A DNA stretch of 46,374 nt from CALCCV01 sp964388665. Lineage in GTDB: Bacteria; Bdellovibrionota; Bdellovibrionia; Bdellovibrionales; Bdellovibrionaceae. Shown here piece by piece: positions 33,897 to 42,019 of the stretch. The notes under the pieces were generated by a model, which had not been told where the DNA came from, searched no databases, and saw only the letters and a program-made list of their open reading frames with translations. Position numbers and translations under genes: made by a program. Numbering within the stretch: position 1 is the first letter of the stretch; the number at the start of each line of letters is the position of its first letter. The stretch is taken from the NCBI GenBank assembly GCA_964388665.1, contig CAYMBJ010000028.1, forward strand, positions 1-46,374. The letters run 5' to 3'.

Positions 33897-34340
33897 AATT
33901 GCTTATCCTTCGCTTGACCTTATGGCCAAGGTTTTAAAAATTCTTATTTTATTCTAAGTAATAAAATCAACTTCGACTAGGACGAACTCGGTCGAGTCCT
34001 AAGACCTCTGTCGAGAAATCTTCAAATGCTTTGTTAGCAAATTCATTTTCAGAGCCAGAAAAGGCTTTGCCTCAACCTCTTCGCCATTTTTACAAAATTC
34101 CCCAAAAGAGCAAAAATCTAAGAAAAGGTTTGGCAGATTAGCCTGGTTTTCGTGCTGCTTTGGCCCATTTGATGGTCGAGGAGTGCGAGAGAGCTTTTTG
34201 GAGCATTCCGCCGCAAAAATTATTTGTCGAATTGAGGTTAGCGCTTGCCTCGGTTTTTTTTTTAAGCTTGAATCGGTGCACTCACGGCCTTGCGGAAATG
34301 CCTTCTGCGAGCCATAGGTGCACGGATGGAGGATTTTGTT
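33897..34340. other. Divergent intergenic region between gspC and the carboxypeptidase, 444 bp
   Basis: No convincing ORF lies here. On the minus strand TTGATT (about 33965-33970) followed by AT-rich DNA could serve gspC. An imperfect two-tier inverted repeat, TAGGA...CTCG-GT-CGAG-TCCTA, occupies 33978-34001. On the plus strand GAGG-loop-CCTC followed by a run of ten T (34254-34263) resembles a terminator or attenuator about 75 nt before the carboxypeptidase start. Confidence 0.45.
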
Positions 34341-35246
34341 ATGGGGAATGCGACGATAAAGCTAACGATTGGCTTTGTGGTTTCTTTGGTGTTGGGGGCT
34401 GCAGCGGGCGCCACCGCACAGACTCGCTACGAAAAAGTAAAAAGCTTTATGACCGAACTGACTCAGCAGTACGCGGCCACCACTTCGCAGATTGACATCG
34501 GTCTCTCGGATTCGGGTGAAAGAATATTGGGTCTGCGCATCGGCAACGGGCCCGTGAAAAATCTATTGGTGGCCACTCATCATGGCAATGAGTACGGTTC
34601 GACAGAAGTTGCCAAGGCCTTTGCGGCAGATCTTGCTAAGGCACCAATAGATGGGCAAACCATTTATGTGATCCCTGTGCTCAACATAGCTGGCTACAAC
34701 ACCAATGATCGATACGAGCGCACCGCCGCTACTTCCCGCCGCTATGACCCCAATCGAAATTATCCAGGACCTTGTGGCACAGAAGGACCATTCACTTTAA
34801 AGTCCACTCAAGCGATTGCCGAGCTGATAGACAAAGAGAACGTTGTCAATTCGGCGACGCTCCACACGCACTATCCGGCGGTAGTGTACCCGTGGGGAAT
34901 GTCCACTCATGACACCACGACTGGCTATGAAACAGAATTTATGCGTTTAGTGAACTTGGCGTCTCAGTTTAGCAAATACGCTACGGGGAACAGCACCGAC
35001 GTGATCTATCCCGCCGATGGCACCTTTGAGGATTACGCCTATTGGAAGCATGGAATTTGGTCACTGCTTTATGAACTGGGCTACAGTCACAGCCCGACTC
35101 CCTCGGCGGTGGCGGAGTTGATTCGCGTGAATGTTCCAGGCCTGCGGCTGGTGTTTGAAAATTCGCCAAAGGTGCGCGCGCCTGATCATGAATTTAAAGG
35201 TCGCTGTGACAGAAATCTAAAGACTCTCGATCGGCATGACGAATAA
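34341..35246 (+). CDS. Exported M14 zinc carboxypeptidase
   Basis: The 301-residue protein starts at ATG 34341 with GGAGG 8 nt upstream. It has a signal peptide (about 1-27, cleaved near ATAQ). M14 motifs are present: HGNE (His81, Glu84), the substrate-binding DPNRNYP, the third zinc ligand in TLHTH (His175) and the catalytic Glu245 in LLYELG. Such enzymes remove C-terminal residues from peptides or, like MpaA, cleave murein peptides. The substrate cannot be fixed by eye. Being exported and next to the type II locus, it may act in the periplasm or outside the cell. Confidence 0.88.
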   Translation: MGNATIKLTIGFVVSLVLGAAAGATAQTRYEKVKSFMTELTQQYAATTSQIDIGLSDSGERILGLRIGNGPVKNLLVATHHGNEYGSTEVAKAFAADLAKAPIDGQTIYVIPVLNIAGYNTNDRYERTAATSRRYDPNRNYPGPCGTEGPFTLKSTQAIAELIDKENVVNSATLHTHYPAVVYPWGMSTHDTTTGYETEFMRLVNLASQFSKYATGNSTDVIYPADGTFEDYAYWKHGIWSLLYELGYSHSPTPSAVAELIRVNVPGLRLVFENSPKVRAPDHEFKGRCDRNLKTLDRHDE

Positions 35247-35319
35247 TTCCAATTCCACTTGATCCGTAGACCTTCGATGATCAATCAATTGGATTTGGTA
35301 CAAGATAGGAGAAGTTGGG

Positions 35320-37284
35320 ATGCTATACAAAAACTGGTTTGAAAAATCGCAAGGACAGGCCTCGCCTAAATTTGGATTTGGATTTGGATTTGCAAATGTC
35401 ATATTTCTTGGTGCAGTCTTTGCGGCTACTTGTGCAGCTCCTTTTGCCGCGGTGGCGACCGATTCTGCCAAATTAAAATCAGCAGGGGTGACCACTTACA
35501 AGGTGATCAAAGCAAAATCTGAAAAATCGACTGCGAAGAATTCTTCTTACCAGATTGTCTACAGCATCAAGCCCGGCTTTCATTTCAATCCTGACGCTCC
35601 TGCGCAAATTATTGGAGCAAAGTTTCAGGCGCCGCCAGAGTCGATTGCAAAAGAGCAATTGATTTTTGCTGTCGCCGAGCAGCAGGCGGGCACTGGGCAG
35701 CAATCAGGTAGCTCCGTGAAAGCGCAGTACTATGTCTGCGATGATGACAACACCGTATGTGAGTCGCATGAGGACCAGTTGGATCTGGCAAATTACACGA
35801 TCGCCGCATACTCTGCAAAGGCCACAGTGGCAAAGGCGGAACCGGTGAAGGTATCGGCCACTGCAGAAAGTGAATCGCCCTTTATTGTCGATGACCTCAA
35901 TAGGGCTATCAAAGAGGCTCGTAAAAAAGACAAACTGGTTTTTGTTGAGTTCGGTGCCAGCTGGTGTCCCCCTTGCATGCGATTGGTGAGCGAGGTGTTT
36001 CCTGCTCCCGAGTTTTTGCTGGCGGCCACTCCCAACTATGTTTTGGCGAAGTTGGATGTTGATAAACCAAAAAATTATGCAGCCCTAAAAAAATACGCCA
36101 TCCGAGCTTATCCTACTTTACTAATTCTTGATAAAAACGGAGAAGAGCTCCAGCGAGTCTTGGATTTTTTGCCCGCAGCTGCCCTGGCAAAAGTTTTGAC
36201 GGACACGGCGACCGAGCGTCCTCAGAATCTGGCAAAGCTGCGCAAAGCCGCCAATGCTTTGGCGAAAGCAAAAGATGGTGCAAAAAACAATGGAATCGAC
36301 AATACCAATACAAAGAACAGGCAAGCAGCCTTGCAGCTGGCAGAACACCATTTCAAATCCTTGCAGTATGGCGAAGCCAATAAGTACTATAAGCTCGCTG
36401 GCAGCAACTCCATAAGTGCCTTTCAGAGTCAGATCTATGCTTGGGAAGAAAAGCGTGACTCCTCCGAGGCAGCAGAGGGCCTCGCGGCTGCAGACAGAAC
36501 CAAATATTCAGAGAGCTTGCAGGCGGCCATTGCGGCCTTTCCAGAGTCTTTTTACAGTTTGCAGTGGCGAATGAGCTTGGCGGAATTGCAAAATGAAGCA
36601 AAGCAACAGGGCGAATTTCAAAAAACTTTAGACGAAGCCTTGGCTCTGGCCAAGCGCTGGGTTCAAGAGCCAGAGCTGATCGCAAAGGCTCATGAGCAGG
36701 GTGAACTTCTCGAAATGCAAGGCTTGGTGATTCCCGAGGCCTACGCCGCCCAAGCGCAAATTTATGAAAGCTTAAAGCAAGAAGACAAAGCGACAGCGGC
36801 TTGGAATGCTGCCGTGGATGAAACTTTAAAGCTCGCTCCTGACGAAAACAATCCCAACCTTGTGATCTATTTGGTTGCGTATATGAAGAAAACCAAAGAG
36901 CTCACTGAAATTGAACCTTGGCTGGTGAAATTACAAAAGCGCTATCCCAAAGAGTTCACTTTTTACTATCGGCAGGCGCATCTGCTTTTTGATAAAAAGG
37001 AGTTTGCTCGGGCATTGCCCATTGCCACTCAGGCCTATGATCTTTCTTATGGCAGCAATCGCCTCTCAACAGGACTGCTGCTCAGCAAAGTTTACAAAGA
37101 GCAAGGGGATCTTAAGCAGGCCAAAAGTCTACTTAAAGAACTGATCTCTTCCCCAGTGGCCAAAGACAAAAAGAACGGTCGGTTGGCAAAGTCCTTGAGT
37201 AAATTTCAAGGCACCCTGGCCAAAGAGGGAGCCACTCACGCTAGCGGTGCTGAAAAGAAAACGTCAGATAAAAAAACTCAGTAA
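35320..37284 (+). CDS. Periplasmic thioredoxin-domain protein with DsbD-alpha-like and TPR regions
   Basis: The 654-residue protein has a late signal sequence (hydrophobic residues about 24-46, cleaved near AVA-TD). An N-terminal beta domain resembles the DsbD alpha domain (YQIVYSIKPGFHFNPDAPAQIIGAKF, with Cys140 and Cys147). A thioredoxin domain with active site CPPC (216-219) in FGASWCPPCMR follows, and the cis-proline loop reads AYPTLLIL. About 350 residues of helical TPR-like repeats end the protein. Unlike DsbD there is no membrane domain between the parts. AGGAG precedes the ATG. It probably reduces or exchanges disulfides on exported clients, with the TPR region as docking surface (inference). 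The photolyase gene begins 2 nt downstream. Confidence 0.82.
   Translation: MLYKNWFEKSQGQASPKFGFGFGFANVIFLGAVFAATCAAPFAAVATDSAKLKSAGVTTYKVIKAKSEKSTAKNSSYQIVYSIKPGFHFNPDAPAQIIGAKFQAPPESIAKEQLIFAVAEQQAGTGQQSGSSVKAQYYVCDDDNTVCESHEDQLDLANYTIAAYSAKATVAKAEPVKVSATAESESPFIVDDLNRAIKEARKKDKLVFVEFGASWCPPCMRLVSEVFPAPEFLLAATPNYVLAKLDVDKPKNYAALKKYAIRAYPTLLILDKNGEELQRVLDFLPAAALAKVLTDTATERPQNLAKLRKAANALAKAKDGAKNNGIDNTNTKNRQAALQLAEHHFKSLQYGEANKYYKLAGSNSISAFQSQIYAWEEKRDSSEAAEGLAAADRTKYSESLQAAIAAFPESFYSLQWRMSLAELQNEAKQQGEFQKTLDEALALAKRWVQEPELIAKAHEQGELLEMQGLVIPEAYAAQAQIYESLKQEDKATAAWNAAVDETLKLAPDENNPNLVIYLVAYMKKTKELTEIEPWLVKLQKRYPKEFTFYYRQAHLLFDKKEFARALPIATQAYDLSYGSNRLSTGLLLSKVYKEQGDLKQAKSLLKELISSPVAKDKKNGRLAKSLSKFQGTLAKEGATHASGAEKKTSDKKTQ
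35371..35392 (+). repeat. Short TTTGGA tandem repeat in a signal peptide
   Basis: Three and two-thirds copies of TTTGGA encode the Phe-Gly repeat FGFGFGF just before the hydrophobic core of the signal peptide. Addition or loss of units would keep the frame. Confidence 0.6.
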
Positions 37285-37286
37285 AA

Positions 37287-38909
37287 ATGGCAGGTAGAAG
37301 CTCAGAGAAAAGACCAGCGAAGAAGCCAGCGAACCCGTCAGCAGAAAGCGGGGCCAGCCAAGGTCAGTTGGCCCCCTGGGGAATACATTGGTTTCGTCGT
37401 GATCTGCGCATCGCTGGAAATCCTGGGCTGCAATACAACTTCAAAGAGATGCAGGGCAGAACGCTCGGACTTTTTTGTTTTGACTCACAGTTTTTGCAAC
37501 GGACTGATTTTTCGCACAATCGATTCGGTTTTTTTTTAGAGACTTTAAAAGAGCTTCAGTGTGAGCTTCAGTGTCGGGGTGGAGATCTTTGGGTGGTGGA
37601 TGAGCAGGTCTTGCCATTCTTTGCCAAGGGCCGAGCAGGTGGCCTACCTCACCTTGTTACTTGGTGCCGAGACTACGAGCCATTTGCAAGACAGCGCGAC
37701 TCCAGTGTCCAGGATTGGCTGAAGAAGGCAGGGGTGGCACACAAGGTCTTTCGTGATCATTTGATTTTTGAACCAGAAGAAATTGTTAAGGGCGCAAAAG
37801 TTGGTGAGTTTTATAAGGTGTTTTCACCTTTTGCAAAGAGGTGGTTGAATGCCATTCAAGAGCCGGATCATTTGGCGCGAATCACTGACCAAGATCGTGC
37901 CCGTCGCTATTTTTTGGATTTAGAAAAACAAATAGAAAAATCAGGAGGCACGCCCAAACAGATTTTCAAACTGCAGTGGTCGGAGGTTTTGCAGTCTGCA
38001 GGCTATGAAAAAGTGGATGCCTTGCAAAAGTTTCAAGATATCAATAAAAAAAGCGTGACCATCGCCCTTCCTGAAGCTGGCTTTGCGGCTGCTTATCGAC
38101 GCCTTCAGAGCTTTGTCGATTGCGGACTTCCTGATTATTTTGATAAACGGGACCTTCCTGCAGAACGTGGCACCTCAGGCTTGTCGATATACTTAAAAAA
38201 TGGCAGCCTGACGACTTCGCAGGTGTTGCATGCAGTGCTCTGGCGCCTCTCAGAGCAGCAAAAGAAGGGTGATCTGGCGACGGCACTGCGGAGCCTCAAC
38301 TGGCAAGACTCCACGGGTCCGATGCAGTTTATCAAAGAGGTGATTTGGCGAGAATTCTACTATGCAATTCTGTTTCATCAACCAGAAGTGGAGAACTCGA
38401 GTTTTTTACCTCAGTATAGAAATCTAAAATGGGAAAACAATTCTGATTGGTTTGCTCTCTGGCAGAAGGGGCTAACAGGATTTCCGATTGTGGATGCGGG
38501 CATGCGCCAGCTAGCGCAGACAGGATGGATGCACAATCGTGTGCGAATGATTGTGGCCTCCTTTTTAACAAAGGACCTACTGATTGATTGGCGCTGGGGC
38601 GAAAATCATTTTATGAAGCTGCTCCTGGATGGCGATCTTGCTCCTAACAATGGTGGCTGGCAGTGGGCGGCCTCCACGGGCTGCGATCCTCAACCCTATT
38701 TTCGTATTTTCAACCCATGGCTGCAATCGCAAAAGTTTGACCCACAGGGGCTCTATATTAAAAAATACATTTCTGAGCTAGCATCAGCGCCAGAAAAACT
38801 TTTGCACGATCCAGATGGTGATCGCAGCCGCTTCGGCTACCCAGCACCCATTGTTGTCCATGGTCAGCAGCGCGCTCGCGCCCTGGCGCTCTTTAGCTCC
38901 CACATTTGA
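37287..38909 (+). CDS. phrB: Class I cryptochrome/photolyase (deoxyribodipyrimidine photo-lyase)
   Basis: The 540-residue enzyme has a Lys/Pro/Ser-rich extension (1-30), then IHWFRRDLRIAGNPGL, the photolyase alpha/beta domain signature. The FAD-binding domain contains FIKEVIWREFYYAILFHQP, KGLTGFPIVDAGMRQLAQTGWMHNRVRMIVASFLTKDLLIDWRWGE and NGGWQWAASTGCDPQPYFRIFNPWLQSQKFDPQG. These are the class I CPD photolyase motifs, including the N-x-x-W-Q-W and DPQPYFRIFNP segments. It repairs UV pyrimidine dimers using blue light and FADH. The gene is 2 nt after the thioredoxin-protein stop and its end overlaps the convergent HPF-like gene by 17 nt. Confidence 0.94.
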   Translation: MAGRSSEKRPAKKPANPSAESGASQGQLAPWGIHWFRRDLRIAGNPGLQYNFKEMQGRTLGLFCFDSQFLQRTDFSHNRFGFFLETLKELQCELQCRGGDLWVVDEQVLPFFAKGRAGGLPHLVTWCRDYEPFARQRDSSVQDWLKKAGVAHKVFRDHLIFEPEEIVKGAKVGEFYKVFSPFAKRWLNAIQEPDHLARITDQDRARRYFLDLEKQIEKSGGTPKQIFKLQWSEVLQSAGYEKVDALQKFQDINKKSVTIALPEAGFAAAYRRLQSFVDCGLPDYFDKRDLPAERGTSGLSIYLKNGSLTTSQVLHAVLWRLSEQQKKGDLATALRSLNWQDSTGPMQFIKEVIWREFYYAILFHQPEVENSSFLPQYRNLKWENNSDWFALWQKGLTGFPIVDAGMRQLAQTGWMHNRVRMIVASFLTKDLLIDWRWGENHFMKLLLDGDLAPNNGGWQWAASTGCDPQPYFRIFNPWLQSQKFDPQGLYIKKYISELASAPEKLLHDPDGDRSRFGYPAPIVVHGQQRARALALFSSHI

Positions 38910-39297
38910 GAGCCGATATGCCCTGCTCTCTCCTTTCAAAACCTTGCTCCACTTCACGGGCAATATGCCTCGCGTTTTTTCTTTCTTTGACTCGTACTCG
39001 GTCACCGAACCGATTTAATTTTTCAAGCATGTGGTCAACGACTTCAGCCACAGCTACATAGAGATTTGAGTCAGCTTTCACTACGGTAATTCCGTTGTAC
39101 CGGCCGCTAGAAACATGAAGCTTAACTTTGAAAAGGTCTGGGCCCGCCTGAGTTGGTGAATTTTCCATTTCTAAACTGACAAGCATTTTGCTTTCACCCA
39201 AGTCAGGAAATTTATCTGCCAAAAACTCAATTCTGTCCTGTACGGCTTCGCGAGCCATTTCTGATTTCTCTAAATTTTTAAACTTAATCTGAATCAT
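38893..39297 (-). CDS. HPF/RaiA-like ribosome hibernation factor
   Basis: This 134-residue basic protein follows the HPF/RaiA fold pattern: MIQIKFKNLEKSEMAREAVQDRIEFLADKFPDL, a beta-strand VSLEMENS, then FKVKLHVSSGRYNGITVVKADSNLYVAVAEVVDHMLEKLNRFGDRVRVKERK. It is short (no long-HPF C-terminal domain) and has a Lys/Arg-rich tail. Such proteins bind the 30S decoding region and preserve inactive ribosomes in stationary phase or stress. It is the last gene of the operon and overlaps the upstream gene by 4 nt. The YNGITVVK segment replaces the usual 'l.a.~~~~DmyaAID' only partly, so family assignment is good but not certain. Confidence 0.82.
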   Translation of the reverse strand: MIQIKFKNLEKSEMAREAVQDRIEFLADKFPDLGESKMLVSLEMENSPTQAGPDLFKVKLHVSSGRYNGITVVKADSNLYVAVAEVVDHMLEKLNRFGDRVRVKERKNARHIAREVEQGFERREQGISALKCGS

Positions 39298-39728
39298 ATA
39301 AAACTCCCTTCGACTGTGTTAATTAACTCTTTCATCTTTTCGCACTCTGCTCCCTGGCAGACACTCGGCTTCTGCTCAAAACAAGCCACTTTTAAGTTCA
39401 CCAAGTTATCTAGTGCTGGTCGCTCTAGCCAGGGCTGAACGGCTATGAGACTCTGAGCCTTACCCCAGCAGTTGATGGCTTGTAGCTTTGGCAGACTCTT
39501 CAGTTCGGTTTTCAAGTTTTCAACATGACCTAGAGCTGTTGGTGATTGAATAACCTGGCTTGCAGAGGATGCCACATAGTTGAAAGCTGAAACTCCAGCC
39601 CAAATCATCAAGGCTACCGTTATTAAAAACCCTACAATCCCGACCACTGCAAAGATCTTAACCTTTCGCATCAGCTTTGGTTCTGTTTTTAGCGTCTGTA
39701 AAATTTCAAAAAATACAATCCGTTTCAT
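39294..39728 (-). CDS. One-TM protein of unknown function in the release-factor/HPF operon
   Basis: This 144-residue protein has a basic cytoplasmic N-terminus of about 20 residues, a TM helix (about 24-46, IFAVVGIVGFLITVALMIWAGVSA) and a periplasmic domain with four cysteines (INCWGKAQ, KVACFEQ, SVCQGAEC) likely to form disulfides. It is coupled by 4-nt overlaps to the eRF1-like gene upstream and the HPF-like gene downstream. I recognise no family. It may anchor or signal to the ribosome-associated factors at the membrane (inference). Confidence 0.72.
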   Translation of the reverse strand: MKRIVFFEILQTLKTEPKLMRKVKIFAVVGIVGFLITVALMIWAGVSAFNYVASSASQVIQSPTALGHVENLKTELKSLPKLQAINCWGKAQSLIAVQPWLERPALDNLVNLKVACFEQKPSVCQGAECEKMKELINTVEGSFI

Positions 39729-40867
39729 CCAAATCTCTCTTGAAGAACTTCATAGTGATAGGAGTCTTCTGTTTTTTCTAATTCTTTACCGTCATCTTCT
39801 ACAATCGCTAGAATTGGGCGTCCTTTAGGAATTTCATTTCGTGAGGCAACAATGACTTCGCCGCCTTGGCTTAAAACCATTTGAGCCAAATCATCTAAGA
39901 TATCATCGTCCTCGTGGTCGAGGTCAAACGGGTGTATGGCAAGCCCTCCAGACTTTTTGTCAATTTTCCCAAAGATGCTCAGTTCGTCTGACACGATGAG
40001 CTTTCTGACTCGTCCTTGAGCAACTGCCTTAGAAATCTGGAATATATTCTTGCGAGTTCTATTGCCCTCCTCAGCAAAGCGAAATTCCATCAAGGCTTTC
40101 TCAATAGCAGCTTTTGAATCCACTTTTAGTATTTTCCTAATTTTTGAATAAACCTCATTCACATTATGTTTACTAAAAAAATTTGCAGCAGGAGTCTTAA
40201 CTGCATTCTTGTACTGCAGGCTCCGATTTAAGCGATCGACCAGTAGTTTTTCTCCAGCCACAAATAGTTTGGGCTTCGAAGTTTTTGTGAGTTGTGAAAT
40301 CCACTCATTTAGCCAAGTGAATGTTTCATCCACTTTTAGCTTTCTTTGCTGAGATTCCTTAAGGCTTGTACAGTCACCCAATGCATTTTTATCTGTAAGT
40401 GATTCAGGGCGCAAAATAGAATCTACTAATTTAAGCGAATCCTGGCTTCCTTTATACAGATGAGCAGCATCCTTCTCCAAACCCAAAAATAAAAACTCTT
40501 GGTCAGCTTGAAGCCATCGAAGCAAGGGCTTCACATGATAGCTGGTGGCGACCTGGCATGTCATCTCAACATCAACAGGCACATTGAGGACTCTAAAGGA
40601 ATCTTGGTTACGAAAGATTCCAATATTGCCTTTCATTTGCTTAAAAATTCTTGCATCTTTGAGTAGGGAATTGAGTGGTTCTAAGAATTTGTTTCTTTCA
40701 TAAACCGACATAACTGGGTCTAGCCATTCATAGGCTTGGCCAATTGCTTCACGAAGCTGAGCCTTTAAGTCAATGAGCTTCCCTCGATTTACCAAGTAAA
40801 CGGTCAAATGAACACCATCCGTTGATTCAAGTAAGGGTTTTAGAGTTGTCTTTTTTGAAGTCAACAT
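39725..40867 (-). CDS. Bacterial archaeo-eukaryotic release factor-like protein (baeRF family)
   Basis: This 380-residue cytoplasmic protein starts at ATG 40867 with GGAGG upstream. It has the baeRF layout: an N-terminal domain (VHLTVYLVNRG...LKAQLREAIGQAYEWLD; IGIFRNQDSFRVLNVPVDVEMTCQVATSYHVKPLLRWLQADQEFLFLGLEKDAAHLYKG). A middle alpha/beta domain follows (TKTSKPKLFVAGEKLLVDRLNRSLQYKN). The C-terminal eRF1 domain 3/L7Ae-like part (GRVRKLIVSDELSIFG...DDLAQMVLSQGGEVIVASRNEIPKGRPILAIVED) matches the archaeal/eukaryotic eRF1-Pelota fold. I believe the family has been proposed to act in ribosome rescue or hibernation, and the coupled HPF-like gene fits that. No GGQ motif is visible, so it is unlikely to be a peptide-releasing factor. 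Confidence 0.78.
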   Translation of the reverse strand: MLTSKKTTLKPLLESTDGVHLTVYLVNRGKLIDLKAQLREAIGQAYEWLDPVMSVYERNKFLEPLNSLLKDARIFKQMKGNIGIFRNQDSFRVLNVPVDVEMTCQVATSYHVKPLLRWLQADQEFLFLGLEKDAAHLYKGSQDSLKLVDSILRPESLTDKNALGDCTSLKESQQRKLKVDETFTWLNEWISQLTKTSKPKLFVAGEKLLVDRLNRSLQYKNAVKTPAANFFSKHNVNEVYSKIRKILKVDSKAAIEKALMEFRFAEEGNRTRKNIFQISKAVAQGRVRKLIVSDELSIFGKIDKKSGGLAIHPFDLDHEDDDILDDLAQMVLSQGGEVIVASRNEIPKGRPILAIVEDDGKELEKTEDSYHYEVLQERFG

Positions 40868-40887
40868 AAGTCCTCCGAAGGTAATAA

Positions 40888-40908
40888 GTGAAAGCATTAT
40901 GCTTTCAC
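40888..40908 (-). promoter_or_regulatory. Perfect inverted repeat before the baeRF ribosome-binding site
   Basis: GTGAAAGCA (40888-40896), TTA, TGCTTTCAC (40900-40908) is a perfect 9-bp inverted repeat with a 3-nt centre. It lies about 12 nt upstream of the GGAGG of the baeRF-like gene. In RNA it would be a stable hairpin next to the RBS; as DNA it is a good operator candidate. Confidence 0.55.
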
Positions 40909-40931
40909 ACCTACTACTTTACGGCGAAACC

Positions 40932-40981
40932 ATAGATTGTTAAAATAGATAAAAAGTGTCTGTAGTACTGCTAAAATCTAT
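40932..40981. promoter_or_regulatory. ATAGAT motif cluster between the LysR regulator and baeRF genes
   Basis: ATAGAT occurs at 40932-40937 and 40945-40950 and its complement ATCTAT at 40976-40981, within 50 bp. The same motif appears three times upstream of the LysR gene (41876-41933), suggesting shared binding sites for that regulator. Confidence 0.4.
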
Positions 40982-41862
40982 ACAGTAAATGTGTCCCTTA
41001 ATTTTGAGGCGATCGGGTTCTCGATCCTCCTTTGAGCTGTTACCAAGAATAGCTCTTCATGCACACCTTGAAGTTGACCAATTTCAACCAGCTCACCACG
41101 TAGCATCTGACCCGTCACAGTATGAGTCGCAGTTGGAATTAAGCCTAGCTCACTAACAGCCATGAGCTTCTTTACTGATATGTCTTGGCTTTCAATAATT
41201 ATATTGAGCTCAATTTTATTCACCTTTGCCCAATGGTCTAGGTCTTGGCGTAGGCGACTGTCGTATGTGGGTAGTATCATCGGCTCCCCAGAAATTGATT
41301 TAGGAAAGCCTTTTCTTAAAGCTTTAAATTTAGGTGCTCCGTAAAATGCCACATTCTTTTTAGTGATTGCTTTTGGGTAGAGTCCTTTGCCATCAGTACC
41401 CGTTGGCAGAAAATTTGTCACCATAAGGTCCATACGGTGAGCCGTAAGTTCTCTTAATAGTTCATCTGACTTTCCTTCAGAGAGGCTGATCTGACAGGGT
41501 GATATGCGAAATGCGTGTTTCACAAGCTGCAGGACAATTTGCTTGGGAACGCTATCTAAGGCTCCTAAGTGAAGTGACGGCTTTAGAGGTTTGAGTCTGT
41601 CGTGTAGAACCTCATACATTTCAGAGCCCATCTTAAAGATATTTTTTGAGTAATCTAGTGCCACTTTACCATGCTCCGTCAATACAAGTTTTTTGTGATG
41701 TCTTTCAAAGAGCTGAACACCAAGAGTATCTTCAAACTGTTTTAGCTGCGCAGAAAGGGTGGGCTGACCTAAACGCAGTTTTTCAGCAGCTTTTGAGACA
41801 GTTCCCTCTTCCGCAATCGTCTTGAAATAAAAAAGATGATGATAGTTAATCCACTGAATCAT
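40978..41862 (-). CDS. LysR-family transcriptional regulator, NhaR-like
   Basis: This 294-residue protein begins with MIQWINYHHLFYFKTIAEEGTVSKAAEKLRLGQPTLSAQLKQFEDTLGVQLFERHHKKLVLTEHG, a classical LysR winged helix (about 1-63). The 'NYHHL.YF...A.EGS' opening is particular to NhaR, the Na+/Li+-responsive activator. The remainder is the periplasmic-binding-like effector domain. GAGG lies 7 nt before the ATG. It heads the baeRF-TM-HPF run, separated from baeRF by 110 nt. No nhaA gene lies in this window, so the inducing signal is unknown and Na+ is only a guess. Confidence 0.88.
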   Translation of the reverse strand: MIQWINYHHLFYFKTIAEEGTVSKAAEKLRLGQPTLSAQLKQFEDTLGVQLFERHHKKLVLTEHGKVALDYSKNIFKMGSEMYEVLHDRLKPLKPSLHLGALDSVPKQIVLQLVKHAFRISPCQISLSEGKSDELLRELTAHRMDLMVTNFLPTGTDGKGLYPKAITKKNVAFYGAPKFKALRKGFPKSISGEPMILPTYDSRLRQDLDHWAKVNKIELNIIIESQDISVKKLMAVSELGLIPTATHTVTGQMLRGELVEIGQLQGVHEELFLVTAQRRIENPIASKLRDTFTV

Positions 41863-41875
41863 GCCTGTCCTCTAT

Positions 41876-41933
41876 ATCTATTGGTGTATTGTCACTAACG
41901 ATATTAGTCAAAGATATAATAGATTTGATAGAT
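41876..41933. promoter_or_regulatory. LysR-type promoter/operator region
   Basis: Upstream of the LysR gene the minus strand has TTGACT (41905-41910), with only TACACC 17 nt on as a -10. An inverted repeat ACTAA-CGATA-TTAGT (41894-41908) overlaps it, matching the T-N11-A style of LysR boxes. ATCTAT (41876-41881) and ATAGAT (41919-41924, 41928-41933) flank it. Confidence 0.4.
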
Positions 41934-42019
41934 ACTGAGATTTCGACGATGTTAATGAAATCTTGGACACCGATTCTGAAGATTGAGAGAAGTTGCAAAG
42001 GGAATTGGCGCTTATGAAC

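Noticed and set aside
39725..40867. Ordinary peptide chain release factor
   Set aside because: No GGQ motif and no bacterial RF1/RF2 features; the fold signals are of the eRF1/Pelota type.
40888..40908. Intrinsic terminator after the LysR gene
   Set aside because: The hairpin is strong but no U-run follows and it sits at the next gene's RBS; a regulatory role is more likely.
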